This document shows, in pieces, positions 34,622-43,600 of a stretch of 64,000 bases of DNA (position 1 is the stretch's first letter; the number at the start of each line of letters is the position of its first letter). The translations under genes and the position numbers were made by a program. The notes under the pieces were generated by a model, which saw nothing but the letters and a program-made list of their open reading frames with translations, was not told the origin of the DNA and did no database searches. Source of the DNA: JACMRP01 sp047302465 (lineage in GTDB: Bacteria; Bdellovibrionota; Bdellovibrionia; Bdellovibrionales; Bdellovibrionaceae); the NCBI RefSeq assembly GCF_047302465.1, contig NZ_CP178621.1:2294001-2358000 (forward strand). Direction: 5' to 3'.

Positions 34622-35467
34622 ATGTTTGGCATTATTGGCGGATCTGGTTTTGAAAAATTTGATGAATTTGAAACAGTAGAGCTTTTGAATCGCGAAACCC
34701 CGTTCGGCCTTGCCAGCAGCGGCTTTAAAAAAGTCCGTGTGAATGGTGTCGAGTTTTTATTTATCTCTCGTCACGGCGAACACCATGAGCTTCTGCCTAC
34801 TGAAATCAACTACCGCGCAAATATCTTTGCACTAAAAAACAACGGTGCAAAAGCCATCGTGTCTTTCTCGGCGATTGGCAGCCTTGAAAAAGTCTGCAAA
34901 CCAGGCGACCTAGTGGTGCCGTACCAATACATTGATCGCACAAAAGGCGTTCGTGCATCAACGTTCTTGGGCGACGGTTTGATTGGACACGTGTCTTTGG
35001 CAAAACCGATTTGCGAAATGATGGCCGAGAAACTAAAGCCCCTCACTGCAAAGCAAGGCTTTGAAACTCATTACGCTAAAACTTATGTTTGTATTGAAGG
35101 ACCTTACTTCTCGACAAAGGCCGAATCCCTGTCGTATCGCCAAATGGGCGCCGAAGTGATCGGCATGAGCAACTTCCCAGAGTACGCATTAGCGCGCGAA
35201 GCAGGTCTTCCGTACTTGCCGTGCTGTTTTGTGACTGATTACGACTGCTGGGACGACAACATCCCACACGTTACTGTTGCCGAAGTTATCAACGTTATGA
35301 AGGGCAATAACTCAAAGGCATTTTCGTTATTGAAAGAGATCTTGGCTCAAAAAGATTTCTGGGCTGGAAGCTTAGCTCCAGAAGGCGGACTACGTGCTGG
35401 CCTCTTTATGCCAAAAGACGCAATCCCCCTCGACAAACGCGGCTGGGTGCAGATTTTGATGAACTAG
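34622..35467 (+). CDS. mtnP: S-methyl-5'-thioadenosine phosphorylase
   Basis: Cleaves methylthioadenosine with phosphate to adenine and methylthioribose-1-phosphate, the substrate of MtnA. 281 residues. I-G-G-S-G near 4, phosphate-site S-R-H-G near 49, N-Y-R-A-N, the purine-site S-A-I-G-S near 82, G-P-Y-F-S-T near 161 and M-S-N-F-P-E near 180 match the phosphorylase family. The S-N-F-P-E form and T-D-Y-D-C-W fit methylthioadenosine rather than other purine nucleosides. Last gene of the operon; its stop is two bases from the converging minus-strand gene. Confidence 0.94.
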   Translation: MFGIIGGSGFEKFDEFETVELLNRETPFGLASSGFKKVRVNGVEFLFISRHGEHHELLPTEINYRANIFALKNNGAKAIVSFSAIGSLEKVCKPGDLVVPYQYIDRTKGVRASTFLGDGLIGHVSLAKPICEMMAEKLKPLTAKQGFETHYAKTYVCIEGPYFSTKAESLSYRQMGAEVIGMSNFPEYALAREAGLPYLPCCFVTDYDCWDDNIPHVTVAEVINVMKGNNSKAFSLLKEILAQKDFWAGSLAPEGGLRAGLFMPKDAIPLDKRGWVQILMN

Positions 35468-35469
35468 GG

Positions 35470-36423
35470 CTACTGCGTAACCAATGTGGTTACAGTGCTC
35501 TTTAATGTATCGATGTCGTTGACCTTAGTTCCATTTACGAAATAAGCCGGAGTTTGAGTCAGACCCAATGCTTCGGCGTCTTTGATCTCTTTCGCTAAGA
35601 AGTTTTTAGGCTCTTGAGATTGCAAACAGTCATTGAGTTTGCTTTCGTCTACGCCGGCAGACACAGCAACCTTCGTCAGGTTTTCCTTCGTCATGCCCGC
35701 TTGTTGATCGAAGAAACGATCGTAGACTGCCCAAAAACGATCTTGCTGTTGAGCGCAGATCGCAACCAACGAAGATTCCTCACCAAGAGGATTAGATGCT
35801 ACTGGGAAATGGCGATAGACCCAGCGAACTTTGTCGCCGAATTCGTTTTTAATTTCACCCATTGTTAAACGCGAACGATTGCAGATTGGGTTGCCAAAAT
35901 CACAGAAAACTTGGATCGTCACAGTAGCTGTTGTCGGACCTTGTGTTGGCATATCCGAAGTCGCTTTGACGTCGTATCTTGCAGCACCCAGTTTATTTTT
36001 AACATCTAGCTCTTTAAAGACCTGCATTTTATCGATTTGCTTTTGAATACGAGCTTTTTCAGCCACCAAAAATGTTCTGATTTTTTCAGAGTCTGTTTTT
36101 GGAATTTTGTTGGCTCTCATATAGTTTTCAAGCTCAGTCTCAGTAACTGTCGTCGTTTCTGTTTTCAAACGATCCGCTACTCTCTGAGCCAAAATGTCTT
36201 CAGCAGCTTTCACATAAGAATTAAGGATTTGTTCACGAGCTCTTTCGAACTGAGGCTTCATTTCATCTTTCACATCTTTGGCTGTGATCTTGCCACCTTT
36301 GTATTCAAGAATCACTTGATCATCACCCAAAGGCTTTACAAGATCTTGGCTGCGATCGTTGCTATTGTTTTTCGTACATGCCACGAGACCCAAGATGGAT
36401 ACTAACATCAGTGTTTTTTTCAT
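35470..36423 (-). CDS. SurA-N-like/DsbA-like lipoprotein, atypical active site
   Basis: Exported lipoprotein, 317 residues, lipobox L-V-A-C (Cys16). Residues 35-145 are charged and helical and resemble the SurA N-terminal chaperone region. Residues 165-317 form a DsbA-type thioredoxin domain, with V-F-C-D-F near 172, R-W-V-Y-R-H-F-P near 203 and the cis-proline loop Q-T-P-A-Y-F-V-N-G. The site that is normally C-P-x-C reads N-P-I-C (Asn178, Cys181), so the nucleophilic Cys is missing; Cys174 lies four residues earlier. It cannot work as a normal oxidoreductase; a binding or isomerase-like role is possible. Last gene of the motor operon, 18 bases after the barrel gene. Confidence 0.75.
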   Translation of the reverse strand: MKKTLMLVSILGLVACTKNNSNDRSQDLVKPLGDDQVILEYKGGKITAKDVKDEMKPQFERAREQILNSYVKAAEDILAQRVADRLKTETTTVTETELENYMRANKIPKTDSEKIRTFLVAEKARIQKQIDKMQVFKELDVKNKLGAARYDVKATSDMPTQGPTTATVTIQVFCDFGNPICNRSRLTMGEIKNEFGDKVRWVYRHFPVASNPLGEESSLVAICAQQQDRFWAVYDRFFDQQAGMTKENLTKVAVSAGVDESKLNDCLQSQEPKNFLAKEIKDAEALGLTQTPAYFVNGTKVNDIDTLKSTVTTLVTQ

Positions 36424-36441
36424 GAAAATCCTCTTCCCTTA

Positions 36442-37050
36442 TTAAAAATCTAAATTGATATTTGCGCTGAATGCAATCATAGAAATCGGATTGTCATTCG
36501 CGGTGAGCGCTGAATAGCGGACTTCCAACTCCGCCTCTCTATCCAAAAGCCCAAATCCATAGCTAGCCCCGACTGTTGCACCAACAGCTGGGTAAATACT
36601 TGTCGCACCATTTAAAAACAATTGATCCATTCCAATCAATGCCGTCATTCGTCTTTGCGTGAATGGCTTTGATACATAGACACTTTCGCCGTCTTTTTTA
36701 GCGACGATACTTGTAAATTTCATTGCAGAACCTCTAAGGGCATAGCGGAAAGTTCCATTCACGCTTGAATAGAAAAAGGCGCCTTGTTTGCCCGTTGCTT
36801 GAAATGCAAAGGCCACGTTGGTTCCCATCGACCAGCGATCGCTCAACCCATACTCAAATCCCGCACGCGGTCCTGCACCTAGAACTGACGCCGTATCGCT
36901 CGATAGATTCACAAATTCACTACCAATCGTGAAATGAGCACGTCTTAACTCGCGTGAATATGACAGACGCAAGTCACCCGCCCCCAGAAGTGAGGTTTCG
37001 GCAGAGGCATAAGAACTTAAAAAGCATAGTATCACTAATATCTTTTTCAT
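36442..37050 (-). CDS. Outer-membrane beta-barrel-like protein
   Basis: 202 residues. A signal peptide ends near Y-A-S-A (residue 18). The rest is a series of alternating strands with aromatic ends (D-L-R-L-S-Y-S-R, H-F-T-I-G-S-E-F, G-F-E-Y-G-L-S) and a C-terminal N-I-N-L-D-F, the pattern of a small eight- to ten-strand outer-membrane barrel with terminal Phe. No closer family is recognised. It lies four bases after the 517-residue protein gene and so belongs to the motor operon. Confidence 0.7.
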   Translation of the reverse strand: MKKILVILCFLSSYASAETSLLGAGDLRLSYSRELRRAHFTIGSEFVNLSSDTASVLGAGPRAGFEYGLSDRWSMGTNVAFAFQATGKQGAFFYSSVNGTFRYALRGSAMKFTSIVAKKDGESVYVSKPFTQRRMTALIGMDQLFLNGATSIYPAVGATVGASYGFGLLDREAELEVRYSALTANDNPISMIAFSANINLDF

Positions 37051-37054
37051 AAGC

Positions 37055-38608
37055 TTAAGCCGCCTTTTTCTCGTTCATATCTGGAATTTTAGGTGCCGCG
37101 GCTTTTTCAAAAACGTCCAAAGCAGAATTTGCAAGGGTTGCTACCAAGGGAAGATCCCTGGATGGAGTAACCTTCTTCGCGTAATCCTTTAATAGTTCTC
37201 TTTTCTTTTCAGGCAAAACTTCTAGTAACAGTTGAAGAGTCTGTGCTGGGCCCAGCCAAACTTCGGCAAGGTTTTGAGCAGAAACTTTTTGAAGAAGTTT
37301 TTCACGATCGGCTTTTGGCAACAATGCCACCCACACAAGAGTCGGCACCTGACGGCGCATAGCTCCTGTGATCATTTCTGGATTCGTCATCAAAAGCATT
37401 TCGTCCTGGTCAGTCAGAGTACTAATACCCAACTGTACCGGAAGCCTACGTAGTGGCGAAGTCATAGAACCCCAAAGTTTTGGACCTAAAGTTCCTGGAG
37501 CTTCGATTGGCGGCATTTTTGCGAACTCTACACGCTCTTGCAAGGTCAAAGGCATGGATTGTCGTCGCATCTGCGAGAACGACAACCAAATGGCCTTGTT
37601 TGTCTTTAAAACTTTTAACAAGTCTTGATTGGAAACTTGATGGCAAGATTGTGGGCGCAAATACGATGGATCCAAATGGAAGCGATCCTCATTTGGCTCA
37701 ACGCGAGCCAAATAGACCGCATACGATTCAAAAGTATTCCAAGATTCCAAAAGTTCAATTTTCTTTGATGGTGAAAGCTGAGACCATGCCCAAGCAGCAT
37801 AGTGATCTTTCTCACACCAATAGGCGTCCGAGAACAATGCACGCAGTGATTCTGCAGACATAAGCTCCAGAGGATTTTTGTCAGCACCGCCAGTGACTGT
37901 GACTTCGCCACCACGTGAGGCACCCGCCGGACCACCTGCATTGGATTGCTGGACAACCATTGGACGAGAAGCCTCTTCTGAAGAAGACCCTACTTTGATC
38001 GCCGCAATTTTATTTCCGAGCTTTGTTGAAGATTTACTCTGAAAGAAGCCACCCATGAGAGCTTTCGCCAGCTCAACGAGGGCAAAACCAATCAAAAGAC
38101 CCAATAAAGCGCTGCCCGCTTTTTTGTACATCTGGTCCACAAGGTAGACAAGACGCTGGAATCCTTCTGTGTGAAGTTTTTGACTTTCTTGACGCTTCAT
38201 AATGACGTCGACAGTTGTCGCGTCCATCCGAGTAAATTGAACACGGCCTTTTTTAGAGACTCCAATAACTGCCGTTTCTACATACTTAGAAATCTCTGCA
38301 GGTATTTTCTCGATTTTCGTAATCACGGTCACGTTGATAGAGTCAATGTCCGTATCCTCGATTTTTTGTAAATCGCCTGTCGCAAAAATTCCGACCGCAG
38401 TCAGTTGCGTTCCAAGAATGTCGGTCGTGGTCCTTTTGACTTCAACCTTTGTAACGATGATGGCGTCTGGATCCACCGGTTGAAGGATGGCCTTCACCTT
38501 TTGTGTGATTTTTGCCTCGAGGTCCACCACTGTGTTGAGGGAATCTGCTGAAGATCCCCAAGCCGCTGCTGCTATCGAAAAGATAATAAAAGCCACTAAG
38601 CTCTTCAT
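37055..38608 (-). CDS. Membrane protein with periplasmic and cytoplasmic domains, motor-operon component
   Basis: 517 residues, no clear family. A signal peptide (1-18) exports residues 20-160, a beta/alpha domain. A single membrane helix at about 165-188 is followed by a Ser/Gly-rich linker and a cytoplasmic helical part (250-500) made of repeated helix pairs, such as A-W-A-W-S-Q-L-S-P-S-K-K and L-L-P-K-A-D-R-E-K-L-L-Q-K-V, loosely like the FliG middle and C-terminal repeats. The periplasm-helix-cytoplasm topology recalls FliF with FliG, but this is only a resemblance. The start overlaps the MotB-like stop by four bases, so it is probably a partner of that motor pair. Confidence 0.6.
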   Translation of the reverse strand: MKSLVAFIIFSIAAAAWGSSADSLNTVVDLEAKITQKVKAILQPVDPDAIIVTKVEVKRTTTDILGTQLTAVGIFATGDLQKIEDTDIDSINVTVITKIEKIPAEISKYVETAVIGVSKKGRVQFTRMDATTVDVIMKRQESQKLHTEGFQRLVYLVDQMYKKAGSALLGLLIGFALVELAKALMGGFFQSKSSTKLGNKIAAIKVGSSSEEASRPMVVQQSNAGGPAGASRGGEVTVTGGADKNPLELMSAESLRALFSDAYWCEKDHYAAWAWSQLSPSKKIELLESWNTFESYAVYLARVEPNEDRFHLDPSYLRPQSCHQVSNQDLLKVLKTNKAIWLSFSQMRRQSMPLTLQERVEFAKMPPIEAPGTLGPKLWGSMTSPLRRLPVQLGISTLTDQDEMLLMTNPEMITGAMRRQVPTLVWVALLPKADREKLLQKVSAQNLAEVWLGPAQTLQLLLEVLPEKKRELLKDYAKKVTPSRDLPLVATLANSALDVFEKAAAPKIPDMNEKKAA

Positions 38609-39288
38609 CTTTCCTCCTCACCGGGAGTAATCACCAAGGACAAAGTCCTTGTTCCTTTGGAATGTTCGGCAACTCCCTTGGCGAACATTTTTGCTGGATC
38701 AAAACCTGATTTCACGGCCTGTTGAAGGGCCTTTGTTGCGCGAATACTTGAAAGATCAAAGTTGTTATCTAAATATTTGCTTTTAACTCTTTGAACTCTG
38801 GTACTGTCGGTGTGCCCCACGAAAGTGATATTTACGTCTTTAATGTAAGGCTCGAGCTTTGAAAGAATTCCGCGAAGCCTTACTACTTGAGCAGCCGGAA
38901 GATCGATTTCACCTGGATTGTAGATATTGTCATCAAAGTAAATATATAGTTTTTGCGAATGATCGGCTCTTTCTACGAAGAATCCATCGACCCCAGTTGC
39001 AACATCTGCAATACCTGCTGGAAGTCTTGGGCCTTGCAAATTTGTCTTTTGTTTGCCAAGAGCGTTTGAGCCGCCTTTTCCAGCGGTTGCCGACATTGCA
39101 ATACGATCAATTACATCGGCACGTTGATTGCCGTCTACCGAGAAGAAGATGATGAAGAACGACAAAAGAACCATCAAGAAATCCGCATAGGAAACCGCCC
39201 ACGAGTGCGCGTCATCGTGCACATGGGAATTTCCGTGATCATAGCGATCAACGCGGATTTTCTTACGGGTCTTACGCGGCTCGCTCAT
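38605..39288 (-). CDS. MotB-like OmpA-domain stator protein
   Basis: 227 residues. A basic N-terminus is followed by one membrane helix carrying the proton-binding Asp36 in W-A-V-S-Y-A-D-F-L-M-V-L-L, as in MotB. The periplasmic OmpA-like domain (about 105-225) has V-G-H-T-D-S and L-S-S-I-R-A, which bind peptidoglycan. It overlaps the MotA-like gene by 17 bases. Bdellovibrio is known to carry several motAB pairs that support the flagellum, but the neighbours here are not flagellar genes, so its load may be another envelope machine. Confidence 0.85.
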   Translation of the reverse strand: MSEPRKTRKKIRVDRYDHGNSHVHDDAHSWAVSYADFLMVLLSFFIIFFSVDGNQRADVIDRIAMSATAGKGGSNALGKQKTNLQGPRLPAGIADVATGVDGFFVERADHSQKLYIYFDDNIYNPGEIDLPAAQVVRLRGILSKLEPYIKDVNITFVGHTDSTRVQRVKSKYLDNNFDLSSIRATKALQQAVKSGFDPAKMFAKGVAEHSKGTRTLSLVITPGEEER

Positions 39289-39985
39289 TCAGCTCCTCTT
39301 TAATTAAGGCCGTAGGCTCGCCCTGATTGATTAACAACAACAGCTCGTACATATTTTCAAGCATACGTTGCTGATTGACTTGCTTAACGTGCAAACGATC
39401 CGCCAGTGGCGAAATCAAAAGATTGGCTAGAACCAGACCCAAGAAGGTTGCTGTCATTGCTGTCGAGAGCGCCTGACCGACCGTGCTCTTGTTGGCATCC
39501 AAAGTCGCGAACAAGCTGATCATACCCATTACCGTACCCGTCATCCCCAGAGTTGGTGGATACTTCGAAAGGTTTTTCAGGGCTTGAACCGCATCCGATG
39601 TTTTAGCTTCAAGCTCTCTTCTTTTCTGTGACAATAGAACAATGAAAAGATCGTGATCCACACCTTGGCGCCACAAGTCCTGAGCGTAAGCAATAAGCTT
39701 ATGGGTCGCACGCAATTTATCTTCGCGAGACTGAGAGATTTTCAGAATATCATTGCGATAAAGGTCCACGGTCTCGTCGGTCTTTGTGAGATCAACAAGG
39801 TTCTTCCATAAAGACTTTAACACAGGACCAGGAACCGAGAACACCAAGATCGCAACAGTTCCCCCGATAACAATGATTACCGAGTGAGCCTGCACGTAGT
39901 TTTGTGCTTTTCCCTCAAGAGAGGCAATCAACACTGTCGCGATTGCGATAAAGCCAAAAAATAAATTATTCAACGTCGCCTCCAC
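39272..39985 (-). CDS. MotA-like proton channel protein
   Basis: 237 residues, four membrane helices (about 8-22, 34-50, 143-165, 176-196). The MotA/ExbB core P-P-T-L-G-M-T-G-T-V-M-G-M near 142 and T-A-M-T-A-T-F-L-G-L near 172 line the proton path with the MotB-like Asp. The cytoplasmic loop (60-135) carries charged residues of the kind MotA uses to touch FliG. The start overlaps the TPR gene by 20 bases. A TolQ/ExbB type is possible, but the loop length and the partner's OmpA domain favour the MotA class. Confidence 0.87.
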   Translation of the reverse strand: MEATLNNLFFGFIAIATVLIASLEGKAQNYVQAHSVIIVIGGTVAILVFSVPGPVLKSLWKNLVDLTKTDETVDLYRNDILKISQSREDKLRATHKLIAYAQDLWRQGVDHDLFIVLLSQKRRELEAKTSDAVQALKNLSKYPPTLGMTGTVMGMISLFATLDANKSTVGQALSTAMTATFLGLVLANLLISPLADRLHVKQVNQQRMLENMYELLLLINQGEPTALIKEELNERAA

Positions 39986-40562
39986 TTGGCTCGCCCAGAG
40001 TTTTTAAGAAGTCTTTGGCCTCTTGATAATTTGGATGTACTTCCAAAGCTTTTTTCACGGATTTACGTGCAAGATTCTTTTTACCTTGCAAAAACAAAAC
40101 ACTTCCGCGAACAAAGTCCAAAAACGCCACGTTCTGATATTTCTTTTGAACTTCATCGATCTTAGCTAAGGCTTGATCGTAGTTTTTCTTTTGGATGTCT
40201 TTTTGAACATTCTGAATAACAAGAACCACTTCAGAAACCACCAAACTTATTTCTTTCTGTGCAGTTTCGCCAGCGGCCTCTTTAAATGTCGGAGGATTCA
40301 ATTTCACTTCGCTGCTTCCCACCTGAACTGGGACTAATAATACAGGAATGCGTCCGTCGAGTTTTACCAACGAAGGTGCTGTCACTCGAAGTTCTAAATC
40401 AACGTCACTTTTGATATCTGTGCTTGTTTGTTCACGCAAATTAACGACTTGGCCGTTTTCATTCGCACGAAGACGCACGGCAACGACCTCTTCTAGAAAT
40501 GCATAAGCCGTACTGTGGGCCAATAAACCAATAAATAAAATAAAGTAAAGTGATCTCATCAT
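39966..40562 (-). CDS. Exported TPR-like protein
   Basis: 198 residues. A signal peptide ends near A-Y-A (residue 21). Residues 22-90 are beta-rich. Residues 105-190 form helical TPR-type repeats, with Y-D-Q-A-L-A-K-I-D, G-S-V-L-F-L-Q-G-K-K and A-L-E-V-H-P-N-Y-Q-E-A. Such proteins act as periplasmic scaffolds. It is first in the tightly packed operon TPR, MotA-like, MotB-like, 517-residue protein, barrel, DsbA-like lipoprotein, and starts 118 bases after the giant lipoprotein gene ends. Confidence 0.72.
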   Translation of the reverse strand: MMRSLYFILFIGLLAHSTAYAFLEEVVAVRLRANENGQVVNLREQTSTDIKSDVDLELRVTAPSLVKLDGRIPVLLVPVQVGSSEVKLNPPTFKEAAGETAQKEISLVVSEVVLVIQNVQKDIQKKNYDQALAKIDEVQKKYQNVAFLDFVRGSVLFLQGKKNLARKSVKKALEVHPNYQEAKDFLKTLGEPSGGDVE

Positions 40563-40680
40563 ACAGAAAGATCGGTAGTTACAAATTGAGATATAAGAGC
40601 AATATCAAAAAAAATTTACAATCTAGACGATGGTGAGATCGAGCTCATCAAAGAAAAATAACTAATGTTTTTGGAGCACT

Positions 40681-43600
40681 CTACGGATGTCTAGGTGATG
40701 CTGCATCGTAGATGCTTTGCGCTTTTGTATCTTGAGCGCTTAGATCTGCACCGACGTTGTCATACAACTTGAAGTCAGACAAGCCACCCGTCCACTGACG
40801 TGTGTAGCTGCCTGCATATGGGCTTGCACCGATTGTCGTGTTCTGGCTTGGCACTGCAGACACCCCTGATGGGAAAACCTTCGCATTACACTCTGGAGAG
40901 CCATTGATATAGAGCGAAGCTGTACGGTTTGAACTACGATATGCTACTGCAATGTTATACCAAGTGGTCGAATTCAAGACCGTCGTCGAGCGACAGAAGA
41001 CAGGGTTTGCACGAGCTGCTACTTGAGCCGCTGTTAGCTCTGCGCCCGTTCCAGAGTAGGCGTGAACTTCGTCCAGAGATCCATCGAAGGCTGCGAAGTT
41101 ATTACCAGCCGTTGCTCCTGTCCAAGCACAATCTGTGTTACCGCTATTTCTAACCTCGTGACCGCCCACCTTAGGATAAAGAGCCGTCGTATTAAGAACC
41201 CACGGAACACCAACTGCATTGCTACCCACCAGGGTTCCATCAATGTACAACTTCGTACCGGTACTAGAGTTCATCGTCGCAACAACGTGATGCCAATTCG
41301 TATCCGCGTAGCTGCTGCTAGAAATAATCGTGCGATCCGAACCACCATCGTAAACACGGAAGCGAACTTTACCAGCTGTATCCATAAAGACGTTGAAGTT
41401 ATTACGAGTATTACAGTTGTTTGGCGCTCCCGTAGTACTGTTAGATGCTCCAACCATACCACCCAGCTTCGGAGTCGCACTATTCGTTTTGAACCAGAAC
41501 TCCCAAGCAAACTCCGAACGTGTCTGAGCCGTATTAATACTAGTGTTTGAATACAACCAACGAGCCGTTCCGCTTGGACCAGAGCTTGCCGCAGGCAAGT
41601 TCATCGCAGCGTCAGTATCACCAATACTGTTGAAGGCACCTGTCGTTGTCACAAACGGAGCGCTAGTTGTATTATTCAAGTTGTTTGCCGTGCCGTACTT
41701 GCTATCGACTGCGCCGCCTGACGGAGACGCTTCATTCAATCGATAACGGCCCCATGGCAAGATAGGCATTGCTGCATTCCAACTCATACGACCACCAACA
41801 GCCAACTCGATTTTTCCAGAACCGCCACTTGATGGATCACCTTCAGCCGGAGATTGAATAATAGCAATACCATTTCCTGTCAGGCCGCCACTCGAGAACA
41901 AGACCGGAGAAAGGTTGGCGTTTCCTGTGCTTGTATCAATCGCAGTCGGCAACGATGGTTTAACCCACATGCTGACCATGACATCACTGCTGCTCAGCTG
42001 AGTGTTTAAATCGGCATAAGTATTATTGCCATCGAACATCAAACGATAAGGGTCTGTTTTTAAACCTGAACCAGCCCAACCAGAGCTTGTCGTCCAACCG
42101 AAGCCAGATAGACCCGCATTGAGCAATGGACTTAACAAGTTCAAATTGTACCATGTGGATGTCGCAGGACTATTTCTGCCAAATTTCGTATAATAGTCTG
42201 CAAAGTCCCCTTGCAGATCAACTTTAAGACCCGTTGTTGGGTAAGGTTGCTGGATGTTCACATGCACATAAGCCGTCGAAGATCCCGCTAAATTTGTCCC
42301 TGTAAGCTTGATCTCATACGCGCCCCATGCTGTGTAGTCCGGACTCCAGCTGAATGCACCAGTAGACGTATTGAAAGTCGCGCCTGGTGGCAAGCTTGTA
42401 CAGTTCGTACCACCAGCAACAGCATTATCAAGAGTCTTATCAAAGACGCAAGTGTAAGTCATGTTGGCATCACCGCCTACAACAGCATCGTTCACATTGA
42501 ACGTCAGTGTACTTCCCACTAAGACTGGCGTTGGAGTGACAGAATCAAACAAGTGATTTGTAAACCCAGTCAAGACTGGTAAAGGCAATACCTCCACAGT
42601 CGGAAGTGGCGTGAATGAAATCGGTGCACCGTCGATACTTGCACTGACTGAAGAAGGAGTACCGCCCGTTGTACTAGTGAATGTTGCACTATAAGTTCCG
42701 TTTGAGTTATCCGCAACAGTTCCCATAGTACCATTACTTGTGCCCCCTGAAAGACTGAAACCCACCGTGCGACCACCAACAACTACAGTATTGCCCGCAG
42801 CATCCTTGGTATTCAACGTGATAGTCACTGCATTTCCTTGAACGATCTTATAGTTGTCACCTGATACTGAAGAAGCACCCGTGATTGAAATATATGAAGT
42901 TGCTAAACTTGGTGCTCCTGGAATAACGGTCAATGTCGGCATAGTTGACGTCACTGCACTACCGTTGATTGTTGCTCCAACAGTTTTCGAGGTCCCTGAA
43001 AGAGTTCCGGTGAAGGTCGCAGTATATGTACCATCTGTATTATTGGTGACTGAGCTCATCGTACCAGTGCTTGTTCCACCGGTTGCATTAACAGCCACTG
43101 TTTGAGCAGACGTAATCAGGTTATTATATTGATCCTTCGTAGTTACTGTCACCGTAGAAGTCGTACCTGACCCAAAGACCGCGCTTGAAACCGTCACTGT
43201 CGATTGAGCCAATGACAGAGCTCCTGGCGTAACCGTAACAACAGGCAATGTTGTCGTTAAAGGAACTGTATTGATCGTGGCTGTGATGGCAGTCGCTGTA
43301 CCAGCCACGACACCTTGGAAATTCACGGCGTAGTCGCCATCTCCGAAATCTGTGACTGCAGAGAAATTACCCGTGCTTGTTCCACCCGATTTATTGAAGC
43401 TAATACTATGTCCACCTGCTGCGATATCATTTCCAGCAGCGTCGCGACCATGCAGAGTCGCAGTGATCGTCGAACCTGCTGCAACACTATTAGCAGTTAA
43501 AGTGATATATGAAGTTGCTGGCGACATCGATCCAGGACCCACTTGAATAGTTGGTGCCGCAGAAAGAAGGTCCACGCCGGAAATACGACCAATGATGCTT

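Noticed and set aside
38605..39985. Calling the MotA/MotB-like pair the flagellar stator outright
   Set aside because: No flagellar gene lies nearby and the operon partners are envelope proteins; family membership is clear but the load is not.
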